DNA from: Georgenia soli
GTDB taxonomy: Bacteria > Actinomycetota > Actinomycetes > Actinomycetales > Actinomycetaceae
Assembly (NCBI RefSeq): GCF_002563695.1
Contig: NZ_PDJI01000004.1
Coordinates: forward strand, 1,364,001 to 1,428,000
Length of the DNA: 64,000 nucleotides
Reading direction: 5' to 3'
The notes under the pieces are model-generated. The model ran no database searches. It was not told where the DNA came from and saw only the letters and a program-made list of their open reading frames with translations. This document shows positions 1-8,154 of this stretch, one piece after another. Numbering within the stretch: the first letter of the stretch is position 1; the number at the start of each line of letters is the position of its first letter. The translations under genes were made by a program, and so were the position numbers.

Positions 1-578
1 AGGTAGCGCCGCGCGCTGACCCGCGAGATCCCGGCCAGCTCGGCGGCCTCGGCGGCGGAGAGGTCGCCTCCGGCGTCGGACAGAACCTGCGCGACCAGCT
101 GGAGCGTCTCCACACTCAGCCCCTTGGGCAGGGTCGCCGCGGTCGTCCGCGGCGCGGCGAAGAGCCGGTCCACCTCCGTCTGTTCCGGCACCTTCCCCTC
201 CGGCAGGGCGCGATGGGTCTGCCGATAGTGCTGCAGCCGCTCGCGAAGGTCGGCAAAGGTGAACGGCTTCATCAGGTACTGCACCGCCCCGCCGCGCACC
301 GCCCGCTTGACCGTCTCGGCCTCCCGGGCGGCGGTGACCACGATGACGTCCATGTCCGGCGCCGCCTCTCGCATGCCGGCCAGGATGTCCAGGCCCGAGG
401 CGCCGGGCAGGAAGACGTCGAGCAGCACCAGGTCCGGCTGCAGCCGCGCGGCGGCCTCGAGCGCCGCGGCCGGGTCGTGCGCCACCCCGACCACCTCGAC
501 CCCCTCGCACCGCTTCACGAACCCCTCGTGGATGCGGGCCACCATGTAGTCGTCGTCGACGATCAGCACGCCGATCAC
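1..578 (-). CDS. CitB/DcuR-family response regulator (partial, cut by left edge)
   Basis: The first 192 codons are present and the C-terminus lies outside the window. The receiver domain covers about residues 1-115: an acidic cluster (IVDDD) near residues 6-10, the phospho-acceptor Asp in LVLLDVFLPG near residue 54, and the conserved Lys in LMKPF near 105. A linker follows, then the start of a helix-turn-helix (AGISRVSARRYL) at the edge. The start is GTG at 578, whose GTGA overlaps the kinase stop at 575-577, so the two are translationally coupled. By family, such regulators activate C4-dicarboxylate or citrate uptake genes when phosphorylated. The divergent tct operon is the obvious target (inference). 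Confidence 0.9.
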   Translation of the reverse strand, partial: MIGVLIVDDDYMVARIHEGFVKRCEGVEVVGVAHDPAAALEAAARLQPDLVLLDVFLPGASGLDILAGMREAAPDMDVIVVTAAREAETVKRAVRGGAVQYLMKPFTFADLRERLQHYRQTHRALPEGKVPEQTEVDRLFAAPRTTAATLPKGLSVETLQLVAQVLSDAGGDLSAAEAAELAGISRVSARRY

Positions 579-2152
579 GCCGCCACCTCCCTCTTGCCCA
601 GCCGCGCGGTGAACACCGCGCCGTCGTCGTTGTGCACGGCCACGTCCCCGCCGCGCCGGCGGCACACCAGCCGCACCAGCGCCAGCCCGTAGCCGCGCCC
701 GCCCGCCTGGTCCGAGCCCTTCGTGGAGTACCCGGAGCGGAACAGCCGCTCCGCCGTGGCCTCGATCCCGGGCCCGGAGTCGTGCACCCGCACCGTCACC
801 GCCTCCTCGTCCTCGGTCAGCTCGACCGCGACCAGCTTCTCCGGCGCCCCGGCCACGGCGTCGAGCGCGTTGTCCACCAGGTTCCCCACCACGGTCACCA
901 GATCCCGGGAGAGGTCCTCGTCCACCCGCGCCACCGCCGACTCCTCCGCCAGCACCAGCCGCGCCCCTCGCTCGGCGGCCAGGGAGTCCTTGGCGATGAG
1001 CAGCGCCGCGATCGGCGGGTCCGAGATCCGCGCCGTCACCTGCGTGTACAGGGTGTCGCGGTGCCGGCTGACGCCCTCGACGAAGCGCACCGCCTCGTCG
1101 TACTCCTCCAGCTGCAGCAGCCCGGAGATGGTGTGCAGGTGGTTGGCGAACTCGTGCGTCTGCGCCCGCAGCGTCCCGGTGGTGCGCCGCGAGGTGTCCA
1201 GCGCCCGCTCCAGCGCCTTCATCTCCGTGCGGTCGCGCATCGTGGTCACCGACCCGATCACCGCCCCGTGGGAGCGCACCGGCATCCGGTTCAGCGTCAG
1301 CAGCCGCGGGCCCACCACCACCAGCCGGTCCCGGGTGGCGTCCTCGGTCAGCGCCTCGCGCAGCTCCGGGTCCGCCGTCAGCTCCGCCAGCGGGCGGCCG
1401 ACGGCGTCCGGCGGCAGGGCGAGCAGGCGCCGTCCGGCGTCGTTCAGGAGCGTCACCCGCCCGGCGGTGTCCAGGGCGACGACGCCCTCGCGGATGCCGT
1501 GCAGCAGCGCCTCGCGGTGCTCCACCAGCCCCGCGATCTCCGTCGGCTCCAGCCCGAGGGTCTGCCGCTTGACCCGGCGGGCGAGCATGGTCGAGCCGAT
1601 GACCCCGATCGTCGTCGCCAGCCCCACGTAGACCAGCAGGCTGGGGCTGGCCAGCGTGAGCCGCTCGGTCACGTGGGGCAGCTCCCGCTCTACCCGGGCG
1701 ACGCCGACCAGCGCCCCCTCGTCGTCGAGCACCGGCACCTCCGCGGCGACGGCGGAGCCGGCCACGGGGCCGACCCAGGAGCGGGCGGCCGGGACCTCGG
1801 GGCGGTCGTCGTGCAGGGGGTCGCCCACCTCGGCCGGGCGGGAGGACGCCAGCACCGTGCGGTCGGGGCGCATGAGGACGGCGACGTCGGAGCCGGAGAC
1901 GGTCCGCACCGTCTCCCCCACCGCGGCGAGCGGGGCGCTCCCGCCGGGCAGCGCCGTCGGGACGAGCATGCGGACGGTGGCGTTGCCGGCGAGGTTCTCC
2001 GCCGCGGACAGCGCCCGCCGGTTCTCCGTGCGTTGCAGCTGCTCGCCGTGCTGGGCGAAGGAGAGCACGCCGACGGTGAGCACCACGAGGGCGACGATGA
2101 CGAGCTGGAGCACGAGGAACTGCCCGGCGAGCGTCATCCGGCTCCTGCGCAT
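575..2152 (-). CDS. CitA/DcuS-type sensor histidine kinase
   Basis: A membrane sensor kinase of 525 residues. TM1 is at about 10-33, an extracytoplasmic sensor region at about 35-165, TM2 at about 172-192, and a PAS domain at about 200-305. The H-box has the CitA/DcuS form (THEFANHLHTISGLLQL) near residue 335. The ATPase domain shows NLVDNALDAV (N box), DSGPGIE (G1) and GGRGYGLALVR (G2). ATG 2152 was chosen over a longer frame because it follows GGAGGAGGTGGGC and opens directly into the membrane anchor. The kinase probably senses an extracellular carboxylate and phosphorylates the overlapping downstream regulator. It diverges from tctC across about 240 bp, which suggests control of that operon. 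Confidence 0.93.
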   Translation of the reverse strand: MRRSRMTLAGQFLVLQLVIVALVVLTVGVLSFAQHGEQLQRTENRRALSAAENLAGNATVRMLVPTALPGGSAPLAAVGETVRTVSGSDVAVLMRPDRTVLASSRPAEVGDPLHDDRPEVPAARSWVGPVAGSAVAAEVPVLDDEGALVGVARVERELPHVTERLTLASPSLLVYVGLATTIGVIGSTMLARRVKRQTLGLEPTEIAGLVEHREALLHGIREGVVALDTAGRVTLLNDAGRRLLALPPDAVGRPLAELTADPELREALTEDATRDRLVVVGPRLLTLNRMPVRSHGAVIGSVTTMRDRTEMKALERALDTSRRTTGTLRAQTHEFANHLHTISGLLQLEEYDEAVRFVEGVSRHRDTLYTQVTARISDPPIAALLIAKDSLAAERGARLVLAEESAVARVDEDLSRDLVTVVGNLVDNALDAVAGAPEKLVAVELTEDEEAVTVRVHDSGPGIEATAERLFRSGYSTKGSDQAGGRGYGLALVRLVCRRRGGDVAVHNDDGAVFTARLGKREVAA

Positions 2153-2392
2153 GCCCACCTCCTCCTCCGGCCGCCCGCGGCCCGTTCGATCTGCGACGTC
2201 GCGCGGCCGGCGTGGCTCCGCCCCGTCGCGCGGCCACATCGTCGCACCCGGCGCGGCCCGCCGGGGCGCGCGGCCGCCGTCCGGTCCGTGACCACAAAGA
2301 ACTCAATGACCGCTGCGACCGCAAGGGTGGGTCCGGCTCCGCCGTCGTCCATGATCGTCCCCGTTCCTGCCCCCTCGACGAAGAGGCCGACA
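2153..2392. promoter_or_regulatory. Divergent control region between the CitA/DcuS-type system and tctCBA
   Basis: These 240 bases separate two divergent operons and must carry both promoters. The stretch around 2288-2315 is relatively A-rich (cacaaagaactcaatga), unlike its surroundings, and is the most likely place for a promoter or regulator site. I could not fix a confident -35/-10 pair. A binding site for the adjacent response regulator is expected here by analogy with CitB/TctD systems. Confidence 0.45.
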
Positions 2393-3415
2393 ATGACCCG
2401 TTCGACGTTCCGAATCCCCGCCCTGCTCGCCGCCGCGGCGCTCGCGCTGACCGCGTGCGGCGTCACCGGCAGCTCCGACGCCGAGCCCGCCGCCGGCGGC
2501 GGCACCACCGGCGCCGCCGAGGCCGAGCCGCTGACCGACAAGCGGATCATGGTCCCCAACTCCGCCGGCGGCGGGTACGACCAGACCGCCCGCACCGCCG
2601 CGCAGATCATGGAGGAGACCGGCATCTCCTCCGGCCTGGAGGTCTTCAACCTCGAGGGCGCCGGCGGCACCGTGGGCCTGGCCCGCACCGTCTCCGAGTC
2701 CGGCAACGGCGACCTCGCCATGCTCATGGGCCTCGGCGTGGTCGGCGCCAGCTACACCAACGAGTCCGAGGCCACCCTCACCGAGACCACCCCCCTGGCC
2801 AAGCTCATCGAGGAGCCGGGCGCGATCATGGTGCCCGCCGACTCCGAGTACCAGACCATCGACGACCTCGTCGAGGCGTGGAAGGCCGACCCGGGCGGCC
2901 TCTCCGTCGGCGGCGGCTCCAACCCCGGCGGCCCCGACCACCTCCTGCCCATGCAGCTGGCCCAGGCCGTCGGCATCGAGCCCTCCTCCGTCAACTTCGT
3001 CACCTTCGACGGCGGAGGCGACCTCCTGCCCGCCATCCTCGGCTCCAAGCTCGACTTCGCGACCTCCGGCGCGGGCGAGTTCAAGGACCAGATCGAGACC
3101 GGCGAGATCCGCGTGCTCGCCGTCTCCTCCGAGGAGCCGGTCGAGGGCATCGACGCCCCCACGCTCACCGAGTCCGGCATCGACCTGGTGTTCACGAACT
3201 GGCGCGGCATTGTCGCCCCGCCGGAGATCGAGGACGCCGACCGCGACGCCTGGATCGCCGCGCTCGAGCAGATGCACGCCTCCGAGGAGTGGAAGCAGGC
3301 GCTGGAGACCAACGGCTGGACCGACGCCTTCATCACCGGCGACGAGTACGCCGACTTCCTCGCCGAGCAGGACCAGCGCGTGGCCGACGTGCTGAAGGAG
3401 CTCGGGCTGGCATGA
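2393..3415 (+). CDS. tctC: Tripartite tricarboxylate transporter substrate-binding lipoprotein TctC
   Basis: A 340-residue solute-binding protein of the Bug/TctC family. It begins with a lipoprotein signal (MTRSTFRIP, an Ala/Leu core, lipobox LTAC with Cys about 20), then a low-complexity linker and the periplasmic-binding fold. The family signature for the carboxylate-binding loop is visible as PNSAGGGYDQTAR. Another conserved stretch is GGGSNPGGPDH. ATG 2393 is used because it is the only start giving a proper lipoprotein signal; the open frame extends much further upstream only as a shadow. The protein captures a di- or tricarboxylate outside the membrane for TctAB. Its stop overlaps the tctB start (ATGA). 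Confidence 0.95.
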   Translation: MTRSTFRIPALLAAAALALTACGVTGSSDAEPAAGGGTTGAAEAEPLTDKRIMVPNSAGGGYDQTARTAAQIMEETGISSGLEVFNLEGAGGTVGLARTVSESGNGDLAMLMGLGVVGASYTNESEATLTETTPLAKLIEEPGAIMVPADSEYQTIDDLVEAWKADPGGLSVGGGSNPGGPDHLLPMQLAQAVGIEPSSVNFVTFDGGGDLLPAILGSKLDFATSGAGEFKDQIETGEIRVLAVSSEEPVEGIDAPTLTESGIDLVFTNWRGIVAPPEIEDADRDAWIAALEQMHASEEWKQALETNGWTDAFITGDEYADFLAEQDQRVADVLKELGLA

Positions 3416-3981
3416 GCACCGCGTCCATGAGCGGTGCCGGGGCGGCGGGCGGTCAGCCGGCCGCCGCCCCGGCCGGCACGGGGCCCGGCGCAGGGCGGGC
3501 GTCCGGGCGCGCCGAGCTGGGCGTCGCCGTCCTGCTCGCCGCGCTCGGCGCGCTGATCCTGTGGGACACCGCCGGCCTGCACGCCCCCTACTCCCAGGCG
3601 GACCCGGTCGGGCCCAAGGCGCTGCCCAACATCGTGGCCGGGCTGCTGCTGGCGTGCGCCGTCGTCCTCGCGATCGACGTGCTGCGCGGCGGGCGCGGCG
3701 AGGCCGAGGGCGGGGAGGACGTCGACCTCACCCACCCCACCGACTGGCGCACCGTGGTGCCGCTGGTGGCCGTGTTCGCCGCGAACATCGTGCTCGTCGA
3801 CACCCTCGGGTGGGTGCTCTCCGGCACGCTGCTCTTCTTCGGGTCCGTGGTGGCCCTGGGCAGCCGGCACTACGTGCGCGACCTGGTCATCTCCGTGCTG
3901 CTCGCGCTCGGCAGCTTCTACGGGTTCTACCTGGGCCTGGGCATCCTGCTGCCCGCCGGCCTGCTGGAGGGGGTGCTCTAG
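3412..3981 (+). CDS. tctB: Tripartite tricarboxylate transporter small membrane subunit TctB
   Basis: A 189-residue protein with an Ala/Gly/Pro-rich cytoplasmic N-terminus (about 35 residues) followed by four hydrophobic segments at about 36-54, 70-88, 120-137 and 140-188 (the last a helical pair). The order of helices, the DPVGPKALP motif after helix 1 and the position between tctC and tctA identify it as TctB. It forms the membrane complex with TctA. ATG 3412 overlaps the tctC stop by four bases, and the stop at 3979-3981 abuts the tctA ATG with no gap, as expected for stoichiometric expression. Confidence 0.92.
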   Translation: MSTASMSGAGAAGGQPAAAPAGTGPGAGRASGRAELGVAVLLAALGALILWDTAGLHAPYSQADPVGPKALPNIVAGLLLACAVVLAIDVLRGGRGEAEGGEDVDLTHPTDWRTVVPLVAVFAANIVLVDTLGWVLSGTLLFFGSVVALGSRHYVRDLVISVLLALGSFYGFYLGLGILLPAGLLEGVL

Positions 3982-5697
3982 ATGGACGTCCTCAACGCCC
4001 TCGCCGAGGGCTTCCTCACCGCGGCCACCCCGATCAACCTGCTCTACGCCGTGATCGGCGTGCTGCTCGGCACCGCCGTCGGCGTCCTGCCGGGCCTCGG
4101 CCCGGCCATGACGATCGCGCTGCTGCTGCCCGTCACCTTCGCCCTCGAGCCGACGAGCGCCTTCATCATGTTCGCCGGCATCTACTACGGCGGCATGTAC
4201 GGCGGGTCGACGACGTCGATCCTGCTCAACACCCCCGGCGAGTCCTCCACGGTGGTCACCGCGATCGAGGGCCACAAGATGGCCAAGGCCGGCCGCGCCG
4301 CCCAGGCACTGGCGACGGCGGCCATCGGCTCCTTCGTGGCCGGCACCATCGGCACCGCGCTCCTGGCGTTCTTCGCGCCCGTGGTGGTGCGCTTCGCCGT
4401 CGAGCTCGGGGCGCCGAGCTACCTGGCGATCATGCTGCTCTCCCTGGTCGCCGTCACCGCGGTGCTCGGGAAGTCGCGGGTGCGCGGGTTCTCCGCCCTC
4501 GCGCTCGGGCTGGCGATCGGGCTCATCGGCCTCGACCCGGTGACCGGGCAGTCGCGCCTGACCTTCGGCGAGGCCCAGCTGGTGGACGGCATCGACATCG
4601 TGGTGGTCGCCGTGGCGATCTTCGCCGTCGGCGAGGCGCTGTGGGTGGCCGCGCACCTGCGCCGCTCGTCCGGGTCCGTGATCCCGGTGGGACGGCCGTG
4701 GATGTCCAAGGAGGACTGGGGCCGGTCCTGGAAGCCGTGGCTGCGCGGCACCGCGTACGGGTTCCCGTTCGGGGCCCTGCCCGCCGGCGGCGCGGAGATC
4801 CCCACGTTCCTCTCCTACGTCACGGAGAAGCGGCTGTCGAAGAAGTCCGAGGAGTTCGGCCGCGGCGCCATCGAGGGCGTGGCCGGGCCCGAGGCCGCGA
4901 ACAACGCCTCGGCCGCTGGGACGCTCGTGCCGATGCTGGCGCTCGGTCTGCCGACCAACGCCACCGCCGCGATCATGCTCGGCGCGTTCATCCAGTTCGG
5001 CATCCAGCCCGGGCCGCTGCTGCTCGAGCGCGAGCCGCAGCTGGTGTGGGGCCTGATCGCCTCGCTGTTCATCGGCAACGCGCTGCTGCTGGTGATCAAC
5101 CTGCCGCTCGCGCCGGCGTGGGCGAAGCTGCTGCAGATCCCGCGGCCGTACCTGTACGCGGGCATTCTGTTCTTCGCCACGCTCGGGGCGTACTCGGTGA
5201 ACCTGCAGACGTTCGACCTGGTGCTGCTGCTCCTGCTCGGGGCGCTGGGCCTGATGATGCGGCGCTTCGGGCTGCCCGTGCTGCCGCTGATCATCGGCGT
5301 CATCATCGGCCCGCTCGCGGAGCGGCAGCTGCGCCGGGCGCTGCAGCTCTCCTCCGGCAGCCCGTCGGGGCTGTTCGACGAGCCGCTCGCGATCGTCATC
5401 TACGTGCTCATCGCGATCATCCTCGTCTGGCCGTTCATCGCGGCGGGCGTGCGCAAGGCGCGGGGCACCACCGGCCCCGGCCTCCTGGCCGAGGCGATGG
5501 CGACCACCTCCCCGTCCCACCCCTCCCCCGGCGAGCCCGCCTCCCCCGGCGAGACGTCAAGTTCTCCCCGAGAGGTCACGAACTCCGAGCCCGCCTCTCC
5601 TAGCCCCTCCCCCGGCGAGACGTCAAGTTCTCCCCGAGAGGTCACGAACTCCGAGCCCGCCACCTCGACCCAGACCACACCCACGGAGAAGAGATGA
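3982..5697 (+). CDS. tctA: Tripartite tricarboxylate transporter large permease subunit TctA, with duplicated C-terminal tail
   Basis: A 571-residue permease with 10-12 membrane helices. It carries the two TctA signatures: [17 protein letters not shown] near residue 35 and, in the second half, [20 protein letters not shown]. It transports a carboxylate with Na+ or H+, fed by TctC. The core ends near residue 505. The last ~60 residues are a hydrophilic Ser/Pro/Thr-rich tail made of two copies of a 56-bp sequence (see the repeat entry), which is not typical of the family. The stop overlaps the start of the stress protein gene. Confidence 0.95.
   Translation: MDVLNALAEGFLTAATPINLLYAVIGVLLGTAVGVLPGLGPAMTIALLLPVTFALEPTSAFIMFAGIYYGGMYGGSTTSILLNTPGESSTVVTAIEGHKMAKAGRAAQALATAAIGSFVAGTIGTALLAFFAPVVVRFAVELGAPSYLAIMLLSLVAVTAVLGKSRVRGFSALALGLAIGLIGLDPVTGQSRLTFGEAQLVDGIDIVVVAVAIFAVGEALWVAAHLRRSSGSVIPVGRPWMSKEDWGRSWKPWLRGTAYGFPFGALPAGGAEIPTFLSYVTEKRLSKKSEEFGRGAIEGVAGPEAANNASAAGTLVPMLALGLPTNATAAIMLGAFIQFGIQPGPLLLEREPQLVWGLIASLFIGNALLLVINLPLAPAWAKLLQIPRPYLYAGILFFATLGAYSVNLQTFDLVLLLLLGALGLMMRRFGLPVLPLIIGVIIGPLAERQLRRALQLSSGSPSGLFDEPLAIVIYVLIAIILVWPFIAAGVRKARGTTGPGLLAEAMATTSPSHPSPGEPASPGETSSSPREVTNSEPASPSPSPGETSSSPREVTNSEPATSTQTTPTEKR
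5540..5661. repeat. 56-bp direct repeat inside the 3' end of tctA
   Basis: Two identical 56-bp copies lie at 5540-5595 and 5606-5661 (period 66 bp, a multiple of three, so the frame is kept). Read on the minus strand, each copy holds two related half-sites, TGACCTCTCGG and TTGACGTCTCGC. The repeat adds a duplicated Ser/Pro-rich segment ([13 protein letters not shown]) to TctA. The organisation suggests a small dispersed genomic repeat that landed in, or extended, the 3' end of the gene, then duplicated. Confidence 0.9.
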
Positions 5698-6095
5698 CGA
5701 TCGTCGTCGGCTACATCCCGACCCCGGAGGGGCACGCCGCCCTCCAGCACGCCATCACGGTGGCGCGGAAGGAGGAGTCGCTGCTCGTCGTCGTGAACTC
5801 CTCCCGCGGCGAGTCCGCGGCCGACCCGCGGCTGCTCTCCGAGGAGGAGATCGGCACGGCCGAGCAACAGCTGAACGCCGCGGGCGTGGAGCACCTGCTG
5901 GTGCAGCCCTCGCGCGGGCGGTCGGCGGCGGACGAGGTGCTCTCCGCCGCGGACGAGCACCGGGCGGAGATGATCGTCATCGGGCTGCGTCGCCGGACGC
6001 CGGTGGGCAAGCTGCTGCTGGGGTCGAACTCGCAGCGCATCCTCCTTGAGGCGCACTGCCCCGTGCTCGCGGTCAAGCCGGACGGTGCCGCGTGA
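5694..6095 (+). CDS. Universal stress protein (UspA family)
   Basis: A single-domain USP of 133 residues. It has the N-terminal strand [15 protein letters not shown] and the nucleotide-binding signature [31 protein letters not shown] near the C-terminus, which matches the ATP-binding G-2x-G-9x-G(S/T) pattern. It overlaps tctA (ATGA) and the next gene (GTGA), so it belongs to the carboxylate operon. Stand-alone USPs often accompany transporters and may act as ATP-binding modulators. Its role here is inferred only from position. Confidence 0.9.
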   Translation: MTIVVGYIPTPEGHAALQHAITVARKEESLLVVVNSSRGESAADPRLLSEEEIGTAEQQLNAAGVEHLLVQPSRGRSAADEVLSAADEHRAEMIVIGLRRRTPVGKLLLGSNSQRILLEAHCPVLAVKPDGAA

Positions 6096-6568
6096 CGGCG
6101 GTGGTCGGCACGGCCGACCTGTACGACGAGTACGAGGAGCGCCTGCAGTCGTGTGACCTGCAGCTGCGTCAGTACGGCGGGCGGCGGGTGTTCGCCGGCC
6201 CGATCGTCACGGTGCGGTGCTTCGAGGACAACGCGCTCGTGAAGACGGTGCTCGGGACGCCCGGTGACGGGCGGGTGCTCGTGGTCGACGGCGGCGGGTC
6301 GCTGCACACCGCGCTGATGGGTGACCTCATCGCCGGCTCCGCCGTCGCCAACGGCTGGGCGGGCGTGGTGATCCACGGTGCCGTGCGCGACGTCGCCGCG
6401 CTGGCCGAGCTCGACCTGGGTATCAAGGCGCTGGGGTCGAACCCGCGCAAGAGCGCGAAGACCGGGGCCGGTGAGCGGGACGTCGTCGTCTCGTTCGGCG
6501 GGGTGTCGTTCACGCCGGGCGCACGGCTGGTGAGCGACGACGACGGGATCGTGGTGCTGCCGGACTGA
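6092..6568 (+). CDS. RraA-like protein (probable 2-oxoacid aldolase/decarboxylase family)
   Basis: A 158-residue member of the RraA/HMG-CHA aldolase family. The conserved core is visible: [31 protein letters not shown] (the Arg-Asp pair used for metal and substrate in the aldolases) and the C-terminal DDDGIVVLP. The family includes the RNase E regulator RraA and 4-hydroxy-4-methyl-2-oxoglutarate aldolases that also decarboxylate oxaloacetate. As the last gene of a tricarboxylate uptake operon, a role in cleaving or decarboxylating the imported acid is at least as likely as RNase control. GTG 6092 overlaps the preceding stop. Confidence 0.85.
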   Translation: MTAVVGTADLYDEYEERLQSCDLQLRQYGGRRVFAGPIVTVRCFEDNALVKTVLGTPGDGRVLVVDGGGSLHTALMGDLIAGSAVANGWAGVVIHGAVRDVAALAELDLGIKALGSNPRKSAKTGAGERDVVVSFGGVSFTPGARLVSDDDGIVVLPD

Positions 6569-6685
6569 GGACGGAGCTTCAGCCCAGGCACCGACCCCTC
6601 GCCGGGGCTGGTCCAGCTTGAGGAATCCTCCGGCGTCGGACTCATCGTCCGCCCAAGATGACCTTTTCGACGCCTGCCAGCACAG

Positions 6686-6720
6686 CGGGAGTGGTGCGAG
6701 CCCAGCTCGCACCACTCCCG
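6686..6720. terminator. Bidirectional hairpin between convergent operons
   Basis: A perfect 16-bp inverted repeat (6686-6701 with 6705-6720) with a three-base loop lies between the convergent ends of the tct operon and the catabolic operon. It has no long T tract. A close relative, with the same sequence spacing upstream, occurs at 42865-42893 between another convergent pair. Confidence 0.8.
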
Positions 6721-6760
6721 ATTGCCACGCCCAGCTGAACCCGTGACGTTGTATCGGTGG

Positions 6761-8134
6761 TTAGTGCACCGTTGCTCCCTCATGCGCTCGGCTTCCGGCA
6801 CCACGCAAGAATTGGCCGCCTCGCTCGTCCGCAGGGCGCCCCTCGGCCGCCACCAACTCACCGCGTAGGTAGGTGCCCACGGCTCGCCCGGTAACGGTGC
6901 GGCCCGCGTAGGGAGTCCATCCAGCCTTCGAAAGAACATCGGCGTTGCGCAGTGTTCGAGTGGCTGTGGGATCGACCAGCACGATGTCGGCATCTGCGCC
7001 CGGAAGAAGGCTGCCCTTGCGGGGCCACAGACCGTAGGCGCGGGCGGGAGCCTCGCTGTACACCCGAACTACGTCCTCGTACGAAAGGTGGCCGCGCGCG
7101 ACGGCGTCGAGCAGAAGTGAGAACGTGCTGTCCAAGCCGGGGAGGCCGAAGTGGACGTTCCAGATGTCTCCCGCGTGCTTCTGCTCCAGGGTCGATGGCG
7201 CGTGATCGCTGGAGATGTGGCTCAGCGCACCCGACCGCAACAGGCGCCACATATCCGCCTCGTCCTCGTCAAGCCGCGCCCTGGCTGGAGGAGTGAACTT
7301 GCGCAGAGGTCCCTGCTCGAGGACCTCGTCCTCGCGCAGGAGGAAGTATTGCGGACATGATTCGACACCGATCTGAGCCCCACGTGCCCTCTCCGCCGCG
7401 ATGTACTCGGCGACCTCAGGGTTGCTGACGTGGGCGATGGTCGCCCTGGCTCGCGTGCGCCGTAGGAGAAGAGCCGCAACGGCTGCTGCGACCAGTTCGG
7501 CGTCGCGGTTCCGCCAGTCGAGGAGGATGCCCGGGTCGTCTCGTCCCTGTTCGCGCAACAGCTCCTCGGCGGCCTCGGTGAGAGACTCATCCTCGCAGTG
7601 GAGCAGGCTGGTTGCGCCCGCTCGCGCCGTGGCCTGAAGGTGGGTCTTCAAAGCTGCGACGCTATGTCCAGGCACGCCGTGAGTCGTACAGGTGAACACC
7701 TTGAAGAATGCCACGCCAGCTGCCCAGAGGTCATCGACAGCGTGGGCGTGACCCGGCCAAGCGTGAGCTGCTAGTCCGAAATCAATGTTCGAGCGCCCAC
7801 GCAAGTAATCGATCTTGGCCTCGAGGTCCTCGACGGTCCGGACTGGCTGGCCGTGACTGTGCTCGATGATCGTCGTTACGCCGGAGACCGCCGCAGCGCT
7901 GGTCCCGGAGGGGAAGTCTTCACGCTCGGTGCTTCCCGGATCCATGAGGTGAACATGGGTATCCACGCCGCCGGGCATAAGTAGAAGCCCGGCCGCGTCG
8001 ACCGACTGTTTTGCAGTCGGTCGGTCCCGCCCGACGGAGAGGATGCGGCCGTCCTGCACGGCAACGTGCGCCGGCGCTCTCCCGTCAGGTGTCACGACAA
8101 CGGCGCCGGTGATCAGCAGGTCAACTTCAGGCAC
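6761..8134 (-). CDS. Cyclic amidohydrolase (dihydropyrimidinase/allantoinase/dihydroorotase superfamily)
   Basis: A 457-residue metal-dependent amidohydrolase. Zinc-ligand motifs appear in order: DTHVHLMDPG near residue 60, a candidate carboxylated Lys in FFKVFT near 145, HCEDES near 180, AHVSNPE near 240 and SSDHAP near 315. Such enzymes hydrolytically open cyclic amides or ureides. The exact substrate (hydantoin, dihydropyrimidine, allantoin or other) cannot be read from the sequence. The GTG start at 8134 has a GAAGGAGA ribosome site; the open frame upstream overlaps the aldehyde dehydrogenase gene and is rejected. It is the last gene of the minus-strand catabolic operon, 20 bp after the aldehyde dehydrogenase. 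Confidence 0.88.
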   Translation of the reverse strand: MPEVDLLITGAVVVTPDGRAPAHVAVQDGRILSVGRDRPTAKQSVDAAGLLLMPGGVDTHVHLMDPGSTEREDFPSGTSAAAVSGVTTIIEHSHGQPVRTVEDLEAKIDYLRGRSNIDFGLAAHAWPGHAHAVDDLWAAGVAFFKVFTCTTHGVPGHSVAALKTHLQATARAGATSLLHCEDESLTEAAEELLREQGRDDPGILLDWRNRDAELVAAAVAALLLRRTRARATIAHVSNPEVAEYIAAERARGAQIGVESCPQYFLLREDEVLEQGPLRKFTPPARARLDEDEADMWRLLRSGALSHISSDHAPSTLEQKHAGDIWNVHFGLPGLDSTFSLLLDAVARGHLSYEDVVRVYSEAPARAYGLWPRKGSLLPGADADIVLVDPTATRTLRNADVLSKAGWTPYAGRTVTGRAVGTYLRGELVAAEGRPADERGGQFLRGAGSRAHEGATVH

Positions 8135-8154
8135 AGCAGTCTCCTTCGGAGTTG

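Noticed and set aside
2752..5520. A 922-codon minus-strand open frame opposite tctCBA
   Set aside because: It is an antisense shadow caused by high third-position GC; the product is Arg/Gln/His-rich without domains, and the plus strand has clear tct genes.
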